Shown here: one piece after another, positions 26,701 to 34,569 of the stretch
Layout: every line of letters starts with the position of its first letter
How positions within the stretch are numbered: position 1 is the stretch's first letter
Source of the DNA: CAYYYW01 sp964476245
Lineage (GTDB): Bacteria > Patescibacteriota > Microgenomatia > UBA1406 > HO2-37-13b
Assembly (NCBI GenBank): GCA_964476245.1
Contig: CAYYYW010000001.1
Span: forward strand, 1 to 64,000
Direction: 5' to 3'
DNA length: 64,000 bases
Notes under the pieces: generated by a model
What the model saw: the letters and a program-made list of their open reading frames with translations, nothing else
Database searches by the model: none
What the model was told of the DNA's origin: nothing
Program-made: the position numbers and the translations under genes

Positions 26701-27885
26701 TTATTGATTGCATCTGTCTTTATTAAGAATCTCTTGATAAACCTTTTCGTATTGGTCAACCATTCTCTCCACGGTAAAATTCTTCTCCACATGTTCCCGG
26801 CAGGCGCGGCGCATTTCCCGGTATCTATCTTCCGGCATGGAATAAATTTGCTCAACCGCCTCACAAAGACCCTCAAGGCCAGTTTTTTTGACAATCCAAT
26901 CACCGCGAATATCAGTGTCAGATATATTAACGATGAAACCAGTTTTACCGTCTTTAATTACTTCAGGGACTGAACCTTGAGCAAAAGCAACCATCGGCGT
27001 CCCGCAAGCCATTGCCTCAATCATTACCAGTCCAAACGGTTCTTCCCAGCGGATAGGGAATAATAGAATTTTGCTTTTTCGCAAAAAAGTATTCTTTTCT
27101 GGAGGAGACAAAAAATTTGTTTCGGTTACAGTCTTAAAATCAATATAGGGTTTTATTTCCTTTAAATAATAATCTGATGATTTATAATTTTCACTGGAGG
27201 CTAACCTTAGAGGAGTCTTTAATCTTAAAGCAAGAGCTATCCCATCGCTGAATCCTTTTTCTGGGATATAACGACCAATCATCGATAGATAATTTTCGGA
27301 AGTTTCGGAAAAAGGAAAATCTTCGGCTTTAATCCCGTGATGGATAGTAGCAACACAATTGATATTCATTAATTTTTTATAATTTCTTTTCTGAGATTCA
27401 GAAATGGAAATATAATTATGATTAGACAACGTGTTCAAAACGAGATATTCAAGAGTGTTGTTTGGGAAAACAGGATCATGGAGAGTAAAAATGACAGGAA
27501 ACTTGACAAATTTTACTAAATAATGCGTAAACATATGAGATTGACAATGAAGTATTTGTAAGTTATTTTGTTTTGCATGAAAAAAGGCCTTACTTATTAA
27601 TTCAATTTCGTATTCAAAGTGATTTCTTATTACAGTTAAAGATGAGGAAACCTCTTCCACTTTTCTAACATCTCTTGCTGAAGGAAATTCACTATTTTCG
27701 AGAGTTTTATTACCTCCAATTACTTGTGCAAGTGTATTTAGTTCCGAGGATGCATAAGCATAAACTTCATGTCCGCGTTTAACCAACCCATCTGCCAAGC
27801 AAATAAACAGTTCTTTTGGGGCAAAAATTCTATTCCCAAATCTTTTAGACATAAGGATCGATGGTTCTAGTAGTCCAATTTTCAT
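26701..27885 (-). CDS. GT4-family glycosyltransferase
   Basis: 394 aa, GT-B fold. The C-terminal donor site has FPIRWEEPFGLVMIEAMACG (the E-x7-E motif), followed by FAQGSVPEVIKDGKTGFIV. The N-terminal acceptor domain is divergent, so the acceptor sugar cannot be named. Its start overlaps the stop of the upstream GT4 gene by 4 bp (27882-27885), so the two are co-translated. It resembles the 29111 gene most closely (EPFGLVM-EAM-CGTP). Confidence 0.82.
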   Translation of the reverse strand: MKIGLLEPSILMSKRFGNRIFAPKELFICLADGLVKRGHEVYAYASSELNTLAQVIGGNKTLENSEFPSARDVRKVEEVSSSLTVIRNHFEYEIELISKAFFHAKQNNLQILHCQSHMFTHYLVKFVKFPVIFTLHDPVFPNNTLEYLVLNTLSNHNYISISESQKRNYKKLMNINCVATIHHGIKAEDFPFSETSENYLSMIGRYIPEKGFSDGIALALRLKTPLRLASSENYKSSDYYLKEIKPYIDFKTVTETNFLSPPEKNTFLRKSKILLFPIRWEEPFGLVMIEAMACGTPMVAFAQGSVPEVIKDGKTGFIVNISDTDIRGDWIVKKTGLEGLCEAVEQIYSMPEDRYREMRRACREHVEKNFTVERMVDQYEKVYQEILNKDRCNQ

Positions 27886-29114
27886 ATTAGTGGTAAAAGC
27901 TTTTCTTTAATAATAGTTTCTAAGTTATATTTTTGTTTGGCTGATTTTTTTAATTGAATTATTTTATCAGTTTCTAAAAAATTTTTTATAAAAGAAGCGG
28001 TTTGTTCCGCTGTTTGTTTATTAATATCAACGCTAAGTAAATTGTTTCCACCAATTTCTTTAAAAACTTTTAGATTAGATACAAAAGCCGGCGTATTGGT
28101 TAAAGCTGCTTCTAATAAAGGAAGTCCAAAATTTTCACTTTTGGAAAAAAAGAAAACAAGATCGGAAAGATCATAAAGATCATGAATCTCGGAATTTTCC
28201 AAAAATCGGTTAAGGTAATCTTTTAAAAAAATCACATTATCTTTTAATTTCAGTTGGGTAATTTTTTTTAATAAAGTTTCATAGTATCCTAGATTTTTTC
28301 TATGAGCTGACGTTTGTCCACTAATTATGTATTTTATATCTGGGTAGTGTTTTTTTAGGAAAAAAACTATATCAAGGCAATAATCAAGGCTTTTTCTATA
28401 TAAAATGTTTACTGGAGAGAAGATTAAAGGAAAATTATAAAGAAGCTGTTTTTCATTTACTATTCTCCAGATACTTTCATCTATCTCTAAGAATTTCTTT
28501 AAATCAATCCCGTTGGAAATAACTTGAACTTTATTTTTTGGTATCGGCATAACTTGACACAAAAGTTCCTTAAAAGTTTCAGAGATAGCTATGTATGAAG
28601 CTTTTTCTACTGGCTCCATCAAAAGCTTTTTTTCTTCTGGATTAAGATTAACACCTTCTTTTTCTTTTAATATTGTTTCTCCGTTTATATAAGTTTGATC
28701 GTGAGTCCAAAAAAAGAACTTCTTAGTGGAATTTTTTTTGATGTAATCTTTTAAAAAATAGATAAAAGGAAGATTGTGAATTAATGTCATCATATTATGG
28801 ACAATGACAACATCAAGATTGTCAAGATACGGTTCTATCTTATTTTTTATATTTTGCGCAAGAGAATAAAAATCGTTATCTATAATGCCTTTTTCAACAA
28901 TTTTTTCATACAATTGAGGATTAAATCTTATAATAGATTGAATTTCTTCAATTCTCACAAAATTTATCTTGGGATTTTTTTCCTCTCCGTTACCTGAGAT
29001 AACACTGATTTCATAGTCCATCTCTGAAAGAATTTTTGCATGTTCTCTAATTAACATTTCTACTCCACCAATATTCGGAGGATAGGCATAATGCAATAAA
29101 CCAATTTTTTTCAT
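27882..29114 (-). CDS. GT4-family glycosyltransferase
   Basis: 410 aa. N-terminal LLHYAYPPNIGGVEMLIREHAKILSEM is the Gly-rich start typical of GT4. The C-terminal donor site is FFSKSENFGLPLLEAALTNT. It is more divergent than its neighbours and its base composition is more AT-rich. It overlaps the genes on both sides by 4 bp, in the middle of a three-gene translationally coupled block. Acceptor unknown. Confidence 0.8.
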   Translation of the reverse strand: MKKIGLLHYAYPPNIGGVEMLIREHAKILSEMDYEISVISGNGEEKNPKINFVRIEEIQSIIRFNPQLYEKIVEKGIIDNDFYSLAQNIKNKIEPYLDNLDVVIVHNMMTLIHNLPFIYFLKDYIKKNSTKKFFFWTHDQTYINGETILKEKEGVNLNPEEKKLLMEPVEKASYIAISETFKELLCQVMPIPKNKVQVISNGIDLKKFLEIDESIWRIVNEKQLLYNFPLIFSPVNILYRKSLDYCLDIVFFLKKHYPDIKYIISGQTSAHRKNLGYYETLLKKITQLKLKDNVIFLKDYLNRFLENSEIHDLYDLSDLVFFFSKSENFGLPLLEAALTNTPAFVSNLKVFKEIGGNNLLSVDINKQTAEQTASFIKNFLETDKIIQLKKSAKQKYNLETIIKEKLLPLI

Positions 29115-30211
29115 CGCTTTGTTTTTTTAATAATTTCTAAATAAACCTCTTCATACCCATTAACCATTTTCTCCATCGAAAAAGTTTTCACCACATGCTC
29201 TCGGCAATTTTTAGGGTTAATTTTGTCAATTTTCAACAGTGCTTCTTTAAGTCCATCTAAACCTTTGTCGTAGGGTACCACAAAACCCGTTTTCCCGTCA
29301 ACCACTAATTCAGAAACTGCACCCCGATCAAAAGCAATCACCGGCGTACCGCAAGACATCGCCTCGGCCATTACCAAACCAAACGGTTCATACCAATTAA
29401 TGGTCATTAAAAAAGCTTTAGCTTTTTGCATTAATTTGACAATTTCTTGATGAGGAATTATTTGTTCTTTGGCAACCGGACCATACCATTGGATCTTGTC
29501 AGAAAGATAAGGCTTAACATCTTTTTCATAAAATTCAAAGTCTTCAACATTGCCGGCAAGAATTAATCTCCTTCCGGTTTCTCTTGCTAATTGTATTGCG
29601 AAGCGGACTCCTTTAGGATCCATAAAAGAGCCGTCTTTGTTTTTCGCTTTGGACAAACGACCAATCCATAAAAGATAATCATCTTTTTGATCATTTAACG
29701 AGAAAAGGTCGGTATCAATCCCGTTGTAAACAATGCGATAAAAATTGGCTTTTTTGAATAAGGCTCGATGGGCTTTAGAAATAGAGATAAAGTGGGTTTT
29801 TTTAAAAAGGCTTAAGGTTTCATCAATAAAATCAGTCCATTGGACGTGAACCGTTGTTACCATCGGAACTTTTAATCTGTTTTCGATTATTGACGTGAAA
29901 AATTCTGGATAAAGGTGGTTGTGAATGATATCAAAATTGTTTTGAATTTTAACTATTTTTTCTGCCAATTGGACAAGGGTTGAAACTTCAAGAAAAAATG
30001 GATTTTCCGCCGGAGGTAAATCAACCCAGCCTTTTTCAATTACCGGAATTGTTTGACAACCGTCAATTACGGTGTCAGCGGTGCCAAGAACAGAAACTTG
30101 ATGCCCTTTTTCAGCTAAGCCTTTGGCTAAACGATAAATAATTTGCGAACGAGAAGCAGTCACTTCCTTTGTGATTTTACGTTTAAGAGTTGAAACAATA
30201 AGGATTTTCAT
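29111..30211 (-). CDS. GT4-family glycosyltransferase
   Basis: 366 aa. N-terminal domain with SQIIYRLAKGLAEKGHQVSVLG. The donor domain has LLWIGRLSKAKN and TINWYEPFGLVMAEAMSCGT, then FDRGAVSELVVDGKTGFVVP. It is probably cytosolic or peripheral on the membrane and acts in surface glycan or glycolipid synthesis. It is the first gene of the coupled three-gene block and is separated by 74 bp from the next GT4 gene upstream. Confidence 0.83.
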   Translation of the reverse strand: MKILIVSTLKRKITKEVTASRSQIIYRLAKGLAEKGHQVSVLGTADTVIDGCQTIPVIEKGWVDLPPAENPFFLEVSTLVQLAEKIVKIQNNFDIIHNHLYPEFFTSIIENRLKVPMVTTVHVQWTDFIDETLSLFKKTHFISISKAHRALFKKANFYRIVYNGIDTDLFSLNDQKDDYLLWIGRLSKAKNKDGSFMDPKGVRFAIQLARETGRRLILAGNVEDFEFYEKDVKPYLSDKIQWYGPVAKEQIIPHQEIVKLMQKAKAFLMTINWYEPFGLVMAEAMSCGTPVIAFDRGAVSELVVDGKTGFVVPYDKGLDGLKEALLKIDKINPKNCREHVVKTFSMEKMVNGYEEVYLEIIKKTKR

Positions 30212-30285
30212 AATAGTAATGCTTTATTTTATCTAATTTTGCTTTAAAAATCAGAGTATATATTTAATCTTAGCAGATTTTTGGA

Positions 30286-31497
30286 TTAAGATTTAAGTTT
30301 TTTGGGGGTAGGTTGTTTCTTTATATTATTAGCAAGGCTCTTGTGATAAAGATTATAAAATTTAGTGGCGATTTTGTCCCAGTTAAACCGTTCAACTACG
30401 CTTTTGTAGGCTCGCTCGCCCATTTTTTCTCGAAGTTTGTCGTCCTGCAAAAGAAGATTTACTTTCTGAGCAATAATTTTGGCGCTTTTCGGTCGGACAA
30501 GAAATCCATTATAACCATCTTTAACAATGGTAGTAACGCCACCTTTTCGGCTGACAACCACCGGGGTATGATAAACCATCGCCTCAAGTATAACCAACCC
30601 CAAAGGCTCGTTCCAAACCGAAGGCGCCACATAAATATCAGCCCTTAAATAAAAATCGTTAATTTCTCCTAATCTTTGAGAGAAGTAACCAAGCATGTGG
30701 ACGTTGTTTAACTTGTATTTAACAATCAAATTTTCCAGATATTTCCGCTCTGGACCGTCCCCTAAAATAACGATTTCAGCATTGATCTGCCGGGCGGCTT
30801 TGATTAGATACTCAACTCCTTTGTGCTGGGTTAATCTACCGGTAAAAAGAACCATTTTTTCATATTTGAATTTATACTTTCTATCAATCCAAGAAACGTC
30901 TTTGGAAAAATCAACGTTAGTACTAACTCCGGCTGGAATTGTCTTTGTTTTTTTGGCCAGATCCCGACCAAACATTTGAAGATACCACTCACGGGTAAAG
31001 TTGCTGTTGGCGGTAATAAATTTGGCCTTAGAAGAAGCATCGCGAACTAACGATCGCCAACGACTGTCTTCTTTTAGATAATAAAGATCACTACCGTGAG
31101 TTGAGATAATAAAAGGCCTTTTATAAAAATTGGCCAAATGCCTAGCCACTGGTGGTAAAAAAGCCGTATGGAAAACGTGAATTAGATCGGGCTTAAATTT
31201 GGCAACCGCTTTGGCACAGCGGAGAAGATAATAATTGTAGATTTGAATATGTTCTTGGTTGGAAAGCTTGGAGTATTTTTTAGCTTGGGGAAGTTCAGGG
31301 TTGCCGACAAAAACACCCACAAACGGTGGTTTCAAACGGAAAATCCTTGCTTGTTTAAAAACCCTTGTTTCAGGAGCAACAATCGCCGCTTGAAATTCAT
31401 CAGGATATTTTTCTTTCAAATGAAAAATTAATCGCCTAAGCCAAGCCCCCGACCCATTGCCCCAAAGAGGAAACATGTAAAGATAAAGTACCTTCAT
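30286..31497 (-). CDS. GT4-family glycosyltransferase
   Basis: 403 aa. N-terminal YMFPLWGNGSGAWLRRLIFHL (Gly-rich acceptor loop), LIHVFHTAFLPP, ISTHGSD. The donor domain has VLFTGRLTQHKGVEYLI and APSVWNEPLGLVILEAMVYH. The layout is that of GT4 enzymes of exopolysaccharide or phospholipid mannosylation. A TATAAT box at 31513-31508 gives a leader of about 4 nt. It heads the minus-strand glycosyltransferase cluster. Confidence 0.83.
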   Translation of the reverse strand: MKVLYLYMFPLWGNGSGAWLRRLIFHLKEKYPDEFQAAIVAPETRVFKQARIFRLKPPFVGVFVGNPELPQAKKYSKLSNQEHIQIYNYYLLRCAKAVAKFKPDLIHVFHTAFLPPVARHLANFYKRPFIISTHGSDLYYLKEDSRWRSLVRDASSKAKFITANSNFTREWYLQMFGRDLAKKTKTIPAGVSTNVDFSKDVSWIDRKYKFKYEKMVLFTGRLTQHKGVEYLIKAARQINAEIVILGDGPERKYLENLIVKYKLNNVHMLGYFSQRLGEINDFYLRADIYVAPSVWNEPLGLVILEAMVYHTPVVVSRKGGVTTIVKDGYNGFLVRPKSAKIIAQKVNLLLQDDKLREKMGERAYKSVVERFNWDKIATKFYNLYHKSLANNIKKQPTPKKLKS

Positions 31498-31534
31498 ATT
31501 GGAAGATATTATAGCATCTTTTTTATATTAAAGT

Positions 31535-32986
31535 TTAAAAGCCATAAATTTTTTCCAGCGCCTCAATTCCTTTAAAGAACAATTCTTCATCAAAATTTTC
31601 ATTAGGTGCATGAATATTGCTATTGGGCAAAGTAAAGCCGGTTAAAACAATTGGCTTTTTAAAAATCCTCTGGAGAATTTCCGCTACAGGAATAGTTGCC
31701 CCCGAACGATTGAATAAAGGTTTGTTTCCGAAGAATTCTTGCAAAATCTTGGCGGTGTTTTTTATATGCTTATTGTTAAAATCAGAATAAAACGGAGCGG
31801 CTTTACTAAATGTTTTTAGCTGATGCTTAACTCCATCGGGCATATTCTCAATGATGAATTTTTTGACTAATTTTTCAATCTTGTCTGGGTCTTGATATTC
31901 TACTAAACGAAAAGAAAATTTAACGGTGGCGGAAGCCGGAATGATTGTTTTTGACCCGGGGCCCTGGTAACCCGAAAAAAAACCATTAATATCAAATGAA
32001 GGATAAATTTTACTGGCTAATGACGGATGAACGTTATCAAAATCAACTATCCGATAAACAGCCGCATTTTTTGCCAGATTGTTAACGTTTCTTACCGCAG
32101 CTTTTAACAAGTCTCTTTCTTCCTCTAAAATTTTTCGGCAATCATCATAAAAATGGGGAATTTTAATCTTGTTTGAATCAGCCGATTTTATTTTTATCAT
32201 CAAATCAGCTAATATTTGGGCTGGGTTTAAGATACGATTGCCATAAGAACCTGAATGAACATCATGCTCCCCTATCTTAATGGTCAACTCAAAGTATAAA
32301 ATTCCTCGCAGTCCATAAAAAATCTGAGGAGTGGTTTTATTAGCCATGCCCGTATCAGTAAGATAAAAAACATCAACTCCATTTAAAATATCTTTTGCTT
32401 TTTCCGCATATTCTTCAAAATGAGCGCTTCCTATTTCCTCTTCTCCTTCTAAAATAAAAACAATATTATTTTTTAATCGTTTGTTTTCGATTAACCCACC
32501 TACGTCGAGACTTCGGCGGGCAAGTCGACTAATCGAAGTAATGTTCTGGATAATGTGCCCTTTATTGTCCGCCACTCCCCGCCCGGAAATTTTACCGTTC
32601 TTTATAACTAATTTAAAAGGGGGTGTTTGCCACTGATCAACCGGGTCCTCCGGCTGGACATCATAGTGTCCATAAATGCCAATAGTTTTAACCTTACCAT
32701 TTAAGATACGATCGTTGTTGAAATGGTTATTATCCAAAGTTGAAGATTTACCATTTCGATCACGATCATGATCTAAGTGGTTATTTTTTGGAGTGAAATG
32801 GGCAATAACTAACGGTGGATTATTTCCTTTTGAAAATACTTTGACTTTAAACCCAAGTCCTGTTAACTGTTTTTTTAAAAATTCAACGGTCTTTTGAATT
32901 TCAGAAAAACGGCCGGGATCGGCGGAGACGGATTGAATGGAAATAAACTCTGCCAATTGCTTTAAAACGCTTTGTCTGTTAGTCAT
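31535..32986 (-). CDS. M20-family dipeptidase/carboxypeptidase carrying two palindrome-encoded inserts
   Basis: 483 aa. Zinc-site motifs of M20: IYGHYDVQPEDP, GRGVADNKGH, LEGEEEIGS, YLTDTG and the C-terminal NSNIHAPNENF. The lid domain contains FELTIKIGEHDVHSGSYG. It is probably a cytosolic Zn peptidase on dipeptides or acylated amino acids. Residues 69-79 and 87-97 (NHLDHDRDRNG and NHFNNDRILNG) come from two family-1 palindromes (32750-32781 and 32696-32727) between the first strands and the HYD ligand loop. The reading frame is intact. Confidence 0.87.
   Translation of the reverse strand: MTNRQSVLKQLAEFISIQSVSADPGRFSEIQKTVEFLKKQLTGLGFKVKVFSKGNNPPLVIAHFTPKNNHLDHDRDRNGKSSTLDNNHFNNDRILNGKVKTIGIYGHYDVQPEDPVDQWQTPPFKLVIKNGKISGRGVADNKGHIIQNITSISRLARRSLDVGGLIENKRLKNNIVFILEGEEEIGSAHFEEYAEKAKDILNGVDVFYLTDTGMANKTTPQIFYGLRGILYFELTIKIGEHDVHSGSYGNRILNPAQILADLMIKIKSADSNKIKIPHFYDDCRKILEEERDLLKAAVRNVNNLAKNAAVYRIVDFDNVHPSLASKIYPSFDINGFFSGYQGPGSKTIIPASATVKFSFRLVEYQDPDKIEKLVKKFIIENMPDGVKHQLKTFSKAAPFYSDFNNKHIKNTAKILQEFFGNKPLFNRSGATIPVAEILQRIFKKPIVLTGFTLPNSNIHAPNENFDEELFFKGIEALEKIYGF
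32696..32727. repeat. 32-bp palindrome, family 1, inside the M20 gene (copy a)
   Basis: Left half ACCATTTAAGATACGA, right half TCGTTGTTGAAATGGT. It is 22 bp from the second copy; both are read in the same frame. Confidence 0.82.
32750..32781. repeat. 32-bp palindrome, family 1, inside the M20 gene (copy b)
   Basis: Left half ACCATTTCGATCACGA, right half TCATGATCTAAGTGGT. The core has drifted to CGATCA. It forms a closely spaced pair with copy a. Confidence 0.75.
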
Positions 32987-33073
32987 GTTTTTTTATTATA
33001 TCACGCCTTGTTAAAAGTCTCCCCGCCACCCGAAATCAATCCCGAACCAGAACAACCTTGGTACGGAATAAGT

Positions 33074-33112
33074 AACCTGTCAGGTTGGATAACGGCTTGG
33101 CATAACAATCTG
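33074..33112. repeat. 3'-end hairpin repeat, family 2
   Basis: Hairpin AACCTGTCAGGTT (33074-33086) followed by the tail AACGGCTTGGCATAACAATC, which abuts the pth stop. In gene sense the hairpin comes just after the stop, where a terminator would lie, but there is no T-tract. Related copies: 17933, 39124, 41335 and 58364. Confidence 0.55.
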
Positions 33113-33113
33113 T

Positions 33114-33650
33114 TCAAAGATTAAAAATCAGTGATTTTAGGTTTAAGAAGATTTTTTCAAAAACTCTTTTTATTATTTCAAGTTCTTCTTTTTTAAAATC
33201 CTGCAAAACATAAGTTTCCCCATCAATTCGTTTTTCCGGTTGACGATTGTCTACTCCAATCCTCACCCGCCAAAAATCCTTGGTTGCCAATGCTTTTTCA
33301 ATCGACTCTATTCCGTTATGCAGTTTTGGCCCAACGCCTTTTTGGATTTTGAATTTGCCCAAAGGAATATCAAGGTCGTCGTGGACAATAATTAAGTTTG
33401 AAAGTTTTAAAGTTTTAAAGTTTGAAATTAGTTTTTTAACGACGGCGCCGGAATTATTCATAAATGTTTGGGGTTTGATAAATGCCATTGTTCGATTGTT
33501 CGATTGTTTCATTGCTATATAATATTTGTTTTTTTCAACAATTGAGCAATGAAGCAATGGAGCAATATAGTCCATAAACATAAATCCCACATTATGCCTG
33601 TTGTTCTTGTATTTCTCTCCCGGATTTCCCAAGCCGACGATAATTTTCAT
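33114..33650 (-). CDS. pth: Peptidyl-tRNA hydrolase
   Basis: 178 aa, slightly shorter than E. coli Pth (194). Motifs: VGLGNPGEKYKNNRHNVGF (catalytic H19), KPQTFMNNSG, VHDDLDIPLGK and LHNGIESI. It releases peptides from peptidyl-tRNA in the cytosol. In VGPKLHNGIES the usual GGHNGL is altered. Codons near residues 36-52 overlap a local ATTGTTCG/ATTGAGCAATG repeat patch (33485-33570). TATAAT at 33663-33658 ends 8 nt before the ATG. Confidence 0.9.
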   Translation of the reverse strand: MKIIVGLGNPGEKYKNNRHNVGFMFMDYIAPLLHCSIVEKNKYYIAMKQSNNRTMAFIKPQTFMNNSGAVVKKLISNFKTLKLSNLIIVHDDLDIPLGKFKIQKGVGPKLHNGIESIEKALATKDFWRVRIGVDNRQPEKRIDGETYVLQDFKKEELEIIKRVFEKIFLNLKSLIFNL

Positions 33651-33736
33651 TGTTAAAATTATAATTGATTTTATTATTTTTTTTCTCTATACTAACTCTG
33701 AGAACTTTATAACTTTACAAACTTTTTAACTTTAAT

Positions 33737-34567
33737 ATGTCTAAATACGTCCCGGACGTCTCGTCTCGACGTTGGGTAATCATTTCTTCCCAGCGAATTG
33801 CCCGGCCAGAAGATGATTTTGTCCATCCGAAAAAAAATCTTTGTGTTTTTTGCCCCGGCAACGAGAAATTTACCCCAAGCGAAACCTTTCGTTTAGGTAA
33901 GGGCGGAAAAAACGAACCTGGTTGGCTGGTAAGAGTTATTCCTAATAAATATCCTATCACTGATTTCCACGAAGTGATAATTCATTCTCCTGACCATAAA
34001 AAAGACATTGATGAATTGCCGCTTTTTCATATACAAGCTTTAATCAAAACTTACAAGGAGCGCTATTTTTTTTTCAAAAGTAAAGGTCAGGTGTTGATTT
34101 TTTGCAATCATGGCGAGCATTCGGGAGCTTCATTAACTCATCCTCATTCCCAGCTCGTCGTCATTCCCTCCCAGATTAATCTTGATACCTTGACCCGAGA
34201 GCCTTTAAATAACTTGGTTTTTGATAATAAATTTTTTTATGTTTATTCTCCTGATTTTTCCCAGTGGCCGTATGAAGTTTGGGTTGTCCCCAAAAAAGAA
34301 GGAAAAATTTTTGGCGAAATTAACGATGAGGAGATAAGCGATTTAGCTTCAATTTTACGAAACATTATACGCAAATTAAGAAAAGTTTCTTTGAAAAACA
34401 AACTAACCAATGACGGCTTTGCTTACAATTATTATATCTATCCTAAAGAAAACTGGTACCTTCGAATTATTCCCCGTTTAGTCCACCGGGCCGGCTTTGA
34501 ACTGGGAACCGGTCTTTCCGTCAACATCATTGATCCAAAGGACGCGGCGGAGGAGTTGAAGGAGTAA
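33737..34567 (+). CDS. GalT-like nucleotidyltransferase (HIT superfamily)
   Basis: 276 aa. N-terminal SSRRWVIISSQRIARPEDDF and CVFCPGNE (a zinc-type CxxC), then HSGASLTHPHSQLVVIP with H135-P-H137 as the nucleotidylation site. The second half is a degenerate HIT repeat. GalT-type enzymes swap UDP between sugar-1-phosphates; ADP-glucose phosphorylase relatives share this layout. It fits the nearby glycosyl metabolism, but I cannot decide the substrate. It is divergent from pth. Confidence 0.78.
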   Translation: MSKYVPDVSSRRWVIISSQRIARPEDDFVHPKKNLCVFCPGNEKFTPSETFRLGKGGKNEPGWLVRVIPNKYPITDFHEVIIHSPDHKKDIDELPLFHIQALIKTYKERYFFFKSKGQVLIFCNHGEHSGASLTHPHSQLVVIPSQINLDTLTREPLNNLVFDNKFFYVYSPDFSQWPYEVWVVPKKEGKIFGEINDEEISDLASILRNIIRKLRKVSLKNKLTNDGFAYNYYIYPKENWYLRIIPRLVHRAGFELGTGLSVNIIDPKDAAEELKE

Positions 34568-34569
34568 TA

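Noticed and set aside
26640..26903. 87-aa ORF on the minus strand
   Set aside because: It overlaps the 3' end of a clear GT4 gene in another frame and shows no recognisable domain.
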